Origin: Caballeronia sp. SEWSISQ10-4 2
GTDB lineage: Bacteria; Pseudomonadota; Gammaproteobacteria; Burkholderiales; Burkholderiaceae
DNA: 45,197 nucleotides
Reading direction: 5' to 3'
NCBI RefSeq assembly: GCF_030464885.1
Contig: NZ_JALPRJ010000069.1
Location: 1-45,197 of the forward strand
Position numbers and translations under genes: made by a program. The notes beneath the pieces were generated by a model, which worked only from the letters and a program-made list of their open reading frames with translations, did no database searches and was not told the origin of the DNA. This document shows, piece by piece, positions 41,306 through 45,197 of the stretch. Numbering within the stretch: position 1 is the first letter of the stretch; each line of letters opens with the position of its first letter.

Positions 41306-42583
41306 ATGACGACGCACTGGCGACTCGCGCCGCAATCCATCCTCTTCGCCGTTTTTCTTGGCGCGCTGGCTGCATTGCCGCCCATTTCTATCGACATGGC
41401 GTTGCCCGCGCTCGCCGACATTGCACGCTCATTGCACGCGAGCGCAAGTCAGGCCGGGCTTACTTTGAGCCTTTTCATGGCGGGTTTTGCGGTCGGGCCG
41501 ATCGTGTATGGCCCTCTCTCTGACGCTCGCGGCCGCAAGCCCACGCTGCTGCTCGGCCTTGCGTTGTTCACCGTGGGCGGGATCGTTTCAGCGCTCGCGC
41601 CCGGCATTGGCGTGTTGCTTGGCGCCCGACTCGTACAGGGTATTGGGGCGGGCGCGGGGATGACGGTCGCATTGGCCGTCGTGCGCGATCTGTTCGAAGG
41701 CAACGCGATGCAGCACCGGCTCGCGGCCATCACAGTGGTCGCGAATGTTGCGCCGATCGTGGCGCCGTCGATTGGCGTGGGTTTGCTGGCGGCGATCGAA
41801 TGGCGCGGAATCTACGGCGTCATGGCGGTTTGCGGACTGCTGGCCGCGCTCGTTACCTGGGCTGGCCTCACGGAGTCCGCGCCACAGCGCAGCGCAGGTG
41901 TCGCCGTTTCTGGACTGCGCGATGGATATCGGCGCGTGCTGACGCATCGCGCGGTGATTGGGCACATCCTTATCAACGGCTTCGGATTCGGCTGGATGTT
42001 CGCGTATGTCGCGGGCTCGCCGCTCGTGTTGCTGCATATCCTGCACGTCAGGCCGATCGTCTATGCCGCTATGTTTGCAATGACTGGCGCGGGCATTGTT
42101 GCGGGTGCAACGGTGAACGGGTTTATCGGTGCGCGTGGTTTTGAGTCGCGGGGTATTCTTGCAACGGCTATCTGCGTGACGCTGGCTGCGAGCTTCGGAT
42201 TGATCACGCTGAGCGTAATGCATTGGGTGTCGTTGCTCACGGTCATGCCCTTGCTGGTGGCAAGTACTTTTTGCTTTGGACTGGCCGCGCCCAGCGCCGC
42301 GCACGGCGCGCTCGATCCCATTCCTGAAGTGGCGGGCGTGGCGGGCGGCTTGTTGACTTCCATACAGATGCTGTGCGGCGCGGCGTCCAGCTCGGTCGTT
42401 GCGCTGCTGTTTCCCGCACTCGGGATCTTCGCTATGAGCGGCGTGATGACCGCTTGCGCATTGCTTGCGGGAATGGTCTGGATCTGGCTCGGGCGGCGGG
42501 AAGGAATAGAGACGCCCTCAGCGGTCGCCGATGTGAACCCGGCCTCGTCGGTCTACAAGGCCATAACACGCTGCTTCGATTAG
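41306..42583 (+). CDS. MFS multidrug exporter (Bcr/CflA type)
   Basis: A 425-residue twelve-helix transporter. 'LPPISIDMALPALADIARSL' in TM1, 'GPIVYGPLSDARGRKPTLLLGL' (motif A) and 'ARLVQGIGAGAGMTVALAVVRDLF' (motif B, R-x-x-Q-G-x-G) assign it to the Bcr/CflA drug-resistance branch. It is translated directly after the MDR reductase, so reduction and export of a toxic compound under LysR control is plausible. Confidence 0.9.
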   Translation: MTTHWRLAPQSILFAVFLGALAALPPISIDMALPALADIARSLHASASQAGLTLSLFMAGFAVGPIVYGPLSDARGRKPTLLLGLALFTVGGIVSALAPGIGVLLGARLVQGIGAGAGMTVALAVVRDLFEGNAMQHRLAAITVVANVAPIVAPSIGVGLLAAIEWRGIYGVMAVCGLLAALVTWAGLTESAPQRSAGVAVSGLRDGYRRVLTHRAVIGHILINGFGFGWMFAYVAGSPLVLLHILHVRPIVYAAMFAMTGAGIVAGATVNGFIGARGFESRGILATAICVTLAASFGLITLSVMHWVSLLTVMPLLVASTFCFGLAAPSAAHGALDPIPEVAGVAGGLLTSIQMLCGAASSSVVALLFPALGIFAMSGVMTACALLAGMVWIWLGRREGIETPSAVADVNPASSVYKAITRCFD

Positions 42584-42825
42584 CGGTCGAATGAAATCGT
42601 TAAACAGTGTTATGTACTCGTGCTGAATTTCATGCAGATGCGAAAACAGGGGCACAGGCTAACGTTTTCACGGTTAATCGAAGGAATCCTGCTCGCGGTG
42701 ATTTAGCGGATGTCGTCAGTTTTTCTTTCGATCCGTGTCAACACACTCCGCGATGAGACGTTAAACGAGTACACGCGACGTCGTCGCCGCGTAGTCGTTA
42801 ATCAACCATCAAGGGTCTTATCGCC

Positions 42826-43050
42826 ATGAAAAAGCAACTCGTTGCCGCGACGCTCGTCGCTTTGTTCTCTGCTGGCGCTTTTGCACAGGCTTCGGCACCG
42901 GCTCCTACGCCTGCTCCCGCCATGGCTCCGGCCGCGACGGCTGCTGCCGCAACGCCGGCTAGCGCTGCGCACAAGGCTAAGAAGCACCATAAGAAGCATC
43001 ACAAGCATGCAGCAGCTACGACGATCCCGTCGTCGGCAGCCAAGCCTTAA
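42826..43050 (+). CDS. Exported Ala/Pro- and His/Lys-rich small protein (74 aa)
   Basis: A 74-residue protein with a clear Sec signal (MKKQLVAATLVALFSAGAFA, then QASA). The mature region is an Ala/Pro linker followed by a basic run of His and Lys (residues 49-64, HKAKKHHKKHHKHA) and an Ala/Ser tail. No domain is recognisable. Composition suggests a metal-binding, polyanion-binding or acid-shock-like periplasmic peptide. It stands alone: 242 bp upstream without a gene and a strong terminator 58 bp downstream. Confidence 0.75.
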   Translation: MKKQLVAATLVALFSAGAFAQASAPAPTPAPAMAPAATAAAATPASAAHKAKKHHKKHHKHAAATTIPSSAAKP

Positions 43051-43107
43051 TAGGGCTTAAGCAGCAAGTTTCCTTAAGCCTTTCTTAAGCTTAAGCGATG
43101 CTAGAGG

Positions 43108-43133
43108 AGCCCCGATTCGTCGGGGCTTTTTTT
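43108..43133 (+). terminator. Rho-independent terminator with UUCG tetraloop
   Basis: AGCCCCGA and TCGGGGCT form an 8-bp stem closed by the ultra-stable TTCG loop, followed by seven T residues (43127-43133). It ends the transcript of the small exported protein. Confidence 0.92.
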
Positions 43134-43330
43134 CGTCCGTACAAGCAACTGAGCCTGGTGCGAGCGGATCTACGTTGAGCACTATGGCTCCCAGCGGCAT
43201 CCTGGCCCACTAGCGCGAGCAGACCAACCTCGGCGCGAGTGACCACCCCCTCGTGTATCATCCACACCACGCAGCTTTTCGGGCCGCCGCTCCGCCCGAA
43301 CGCTCAACCCTACAGCTCTTTCCAGTACCG

Positions 43331-44932
43331 ATGTCACTCTCCGAACTTAAACGGCGCCGCACCTTCGCGGTCATTTCCCACCCTGACGCGGGCAAGACCA
43401 CGCTGACTGAAAAACTGCTGCTGTTCTCGGGCGCAATCCAGATCGCGGGTACCGTGAAGGGCCGCAAAAGCAGCCGTTACGCGACATCGGACTGGATGGA
43501 AATCGAAAAGCAGCGTGGCATTTCGGTCGCGAGTTCGGTCATGCAGTTCGAATACGGCGATTGCGTCATCAACCTGCTCGATACGCCGGGACACGAAGAC
43601 TTCTCCGAAGATACGTATCGCGTGCTGACGGCCGTCGATGCTGCCGTGATGGTGATCGATGGTGCAAACGGCGTGGAAGCGCAGACGCTCAAGCTGCTCG
43701 AAGTCTGCCGCAGCCGCCGCACGCCGATCCTCACGTTCATCAACAAGCTCGACCGCGAAGTACGCCAGCCGCTCGAACTGCTCGATGAAATTGAACAGCA
43801 TCTGGGCGTGGCGGCTGTGCCGTTCACGTGGCCGATAGGCATGGGCAAGGAATTCCAGGGCGTCTACGATATCGCGCACGATCAGGTGCGTGTCTTCCGT
43901 GCTGGACAGGACACGGCTGGCGGTGCGGTTGAAACGGTGCGTGCTTTGGACGACGCCGACGGCGAGCGCCGGTTCGGCCCGAGCTGGGCGCGTGCGAAAG
44001 AAGAAATCGACTTGATCACGGGCGCTACGCCTGCGTTCGATCGCGCTGCGTTTCTCGCGGGCGAACAGTCGCCGGTATTGTTTGGATCGGCGATCAACAA
44101 CTTCGGTGTGAAGGAAATTCTTGACGCGCTAGTCGACCTCGCGCCGTCGCCGTCCATGCGTATGTCGGTACAACGTCCGGTGTTGCCGGAAGAGCCCCGC
44201 TTCACTGGCGTGGTCTTCAAGGTGCAGGCGAACATGGATCTTGCGCACCGTGATCGCGTGGCGTTCATTCGGGTGTGCTCGGGACATTTTGAGCGCGGCA
44301 TGGCGCTTAAGGTGACACGTACGGCCAAGACGTTCCGTGCGAATAACGTGGTGACGTTCTTGTCGCAACGTCGCGAGACCGTCAGCGAAGCGTACCCTGG
44401 CGATATCATCGGCATTCCGAATCACGGCACGTTAAGTCTTGGCGATACGCTGACCGAAGGGGAATTGCTGCAGTTCGTCGGCTTGCCGTTCTTTGCGCCT
44501 GAAATTTTCCAGACGGTGGAAGTGGTCGATCCGATTCGTGCCAAGCAGCTTGGTGAAGCGTTGCGTCAACTAGGCGATGAAGGCGCGATCCAGGTCTTCC
44601 GTCCCGTGCTTGGCGGGTCGACTATTCTTGGCGCGGTCGGGCAACTTCAGTTTGAAGTGGTGTCGCACCGGTTATCGGCGGAATACAAGGTGGATGTGCG
44701 GATCATGCCGGCGCGCTATCGCATGTCGCGGTGGGTTACTTGCGATGACGCTGCAGAATTGCGCCGCTTTACCGATGCGTATTCGGCTCGCATTGCACTT
44801 GACGCGTCGAATGCGCCGACGTATCTCGCCTCGCACGTTTCTGAAATTGATGTGGCGAAGAAGGCTTGGCCGAAGATCGTTTTTAATGAATTGCGCGAGC
44901 ATTCTGGAGCGCCGTTTCAGAAGTCAATATAG
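43331..44932 (+). CDS. prfC: Peptide chain release factor 3
   Basis: A 533-residue translational GTPase, the normal length for RF3. GTP-binding motifs are G1 'HPDAGKTT' (residues about 17-24), G3 'DTPGHEDF' and G4 'NKLD'; 'SSRYATSDWMEIEKQRGISVASSVMQF' is the RF3-type switch-1 region. It recycles RF1/RF2 from the ribosome after termination. I start at the ATG in 43331 (MSLSELKRRRTFAVISHPDAG); the earlier frame start at 43253 is not conserved in the family. Confidence 0.96.
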   Translation: MSLSELKRRRTFAVISHPDAGKTTLTEKLLLFSGAIQIAGTVKGRKSSRYATSDWMEIEKQRGISVASSVMQFEYGDCVINLLDTPGHEDFSEDTYRVLTAVDAAVMVIDGANGVEAQTLKLLEVCRSRRTPILTFINKLDREVRQPLELLDEIEQHLGVAAVPFTWPIGMGKEFQGVYDIAHDQVRVFRAGQDTAGGAVETVRALDDADGERRFGPSWARAKEEIDLITGATPAFDRAAFLAGEQSPVLFGSAINNFGVKEILDALVDLAPSPSMRMSVQRPVLPEEPRFTGVVFKVQANMDLAHRDRVAFIRVCSGHFERGMALKVTRTAKTFRANNVVTFLSQRRETVSEAYPGDIIGIPNHGTLSLGDTLTEGELLQFVGLPFFAPEIFQTVEVVDPIRAKQLGEALRQLGDEGAIQVFRPVLGGSTILGAVGQLQFEVVSHRLSAEYKVDVRIMPARYRMSRWVTCDDAAELRRFTDAYSARIALDASNAPTYLASHVSEIDVAKKAWPKIVFNELREHSGAPFQKSI

Positions 44933-44935
44933 AAA

Positions 44936-45197
44936 GGGGGGGGGCTCGCGCCGGTGGACGGGGTTTGGGGTTCTGGCGCGACCAGTGATTGAACCTGCCG
45001 GAGGTTCACCCCGCGCTATCCGCGTACAACCCACCTCAAAAGATGACCTCGCAGTCCACCTAGCCAACCCACCATGAAATGAGGCAACCAGCACACGTCA
45101 GGCCGTCATGGTCTGGGGGCCATCGTGCTTGCCCGAGAGCGGTGGGGGCGAAGCGTGTTCGTGTCAGGATTCGCGAGAAGGAGGGGTTCACACATCC
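44936..45197. other. Right-edge non-coding stretch with a G9 tract and a hairpin
   Basis: Three bases after the prfC stop is a run of nine G (44936-44944). TGAACCT (44990-44996) and AGGTTCA (45002-45008) form a perfect 7-bp stem with a GCCGG loop, a possible prfC 3'-end structure without a U-tract. I see no gene in the remainder; a short frame from about 45107 to the edge is unsupported. Confidence 0.4.

Noticed and set aside
1..45197. CRISPR array, rRNA, tRNA, prophage or integrase
   Set aside because: No regularly spaced repeats, no recognisable tRNA cloverleaf or rRNA sequence and no integrase or phage structural gene were seen when reading both strands; a dedicated tRNA or Rfam search was not possible here.

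Overview
The window looks like chromosomal DNA of a Burkholderiaceae beta-proteobacterium (Burkholderia / Paraburkholderia / Caballeronia type). This rests on high GC with long antisense open frames, a ChvE-GguA-GguB sugar importer, a Tat-exported phosphocholine-type phospholipase C, many LysR/MFS/MDR modules and a standard prfC. The genus is an inference from gene style; no rRNA or tRNA gene was seen.

Layout. 1-1500: edge fragment, a VOC protein and an IS transposase remnant. 1516-5385 (minus): multiple-monosaccharide ABC importer chvE-gguA-gguB. 5.4-6.8 kb: a decay zone with a gene broken by an 11-bp tandem duplication, an AraC C-terminal stub and short remnants. 6.8-12.1 kb: an uncharacterised protein, then aldo/keto reductase, MFS exporter and old-yellow-enzyme reductase, divergent from a LysR gene. 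12.1-15.4 kb: APC permease and nitrilase-fold amidohydrolase divergent from a LuxR-type regulator. 15.4-16.3 kb: tautomerase and MarR regulator sharing one operator motif. 16.5-18.9 kb: small lipoprotein and phospholipase C. 19.1-23.5 kb: an operon of GntR regulator, ADP-ribosylglycohydrolase, NCS1 permease and PfkB kinase, with a clear promoter and a perfect operator dyad; it resembles E. coli yegTUVW in gene content but uses a different transporter family. 23.6-26.0 kb: MDR reductase, vapBC toxin-antitoxin and a RimJ-like acetyltransferase.

26.3-38.3 kb is the most interesting part: a LacI-family regulator divergent from a catabolic cluster encoding acyl-CoA dehydrogenase, acyl-CoA ligase, short citryl-CoA-lyase-type protein, hotdog thioesterase, enoyl-CoA hydratase, ACMSD-like amidohydrolase, aromatic-acid-type MFS importer, EtfBA, and a frameshifted ornithine-cyclodeaminase/mu-crystallin gene. 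Four near-identical LacI-type operators lie in the divergent gap as two pairs, each pair spaced exactly 65 bp. The enzyme set implies a CoA pathway of activation, flavin dehydrogenation with its own ETF, hydration to a tertiary hydroxy-acyl-CoA, and retro-aldol cleavage to acetyl-CoA plus a 2-oxo acid. The substrate is unknown. The cluster abuts a 3'-only fragment of a chemoreceptor gene, suggesting a recombination junction.

38.8-45.2 kb returns to ordinary content: a small membrane protein, LysR divergent from an MDR oxidoreductase and a Bcr/CflA-type MFS pump, a His/Lys-rich exported peptide with a strong terminator, and prfC.
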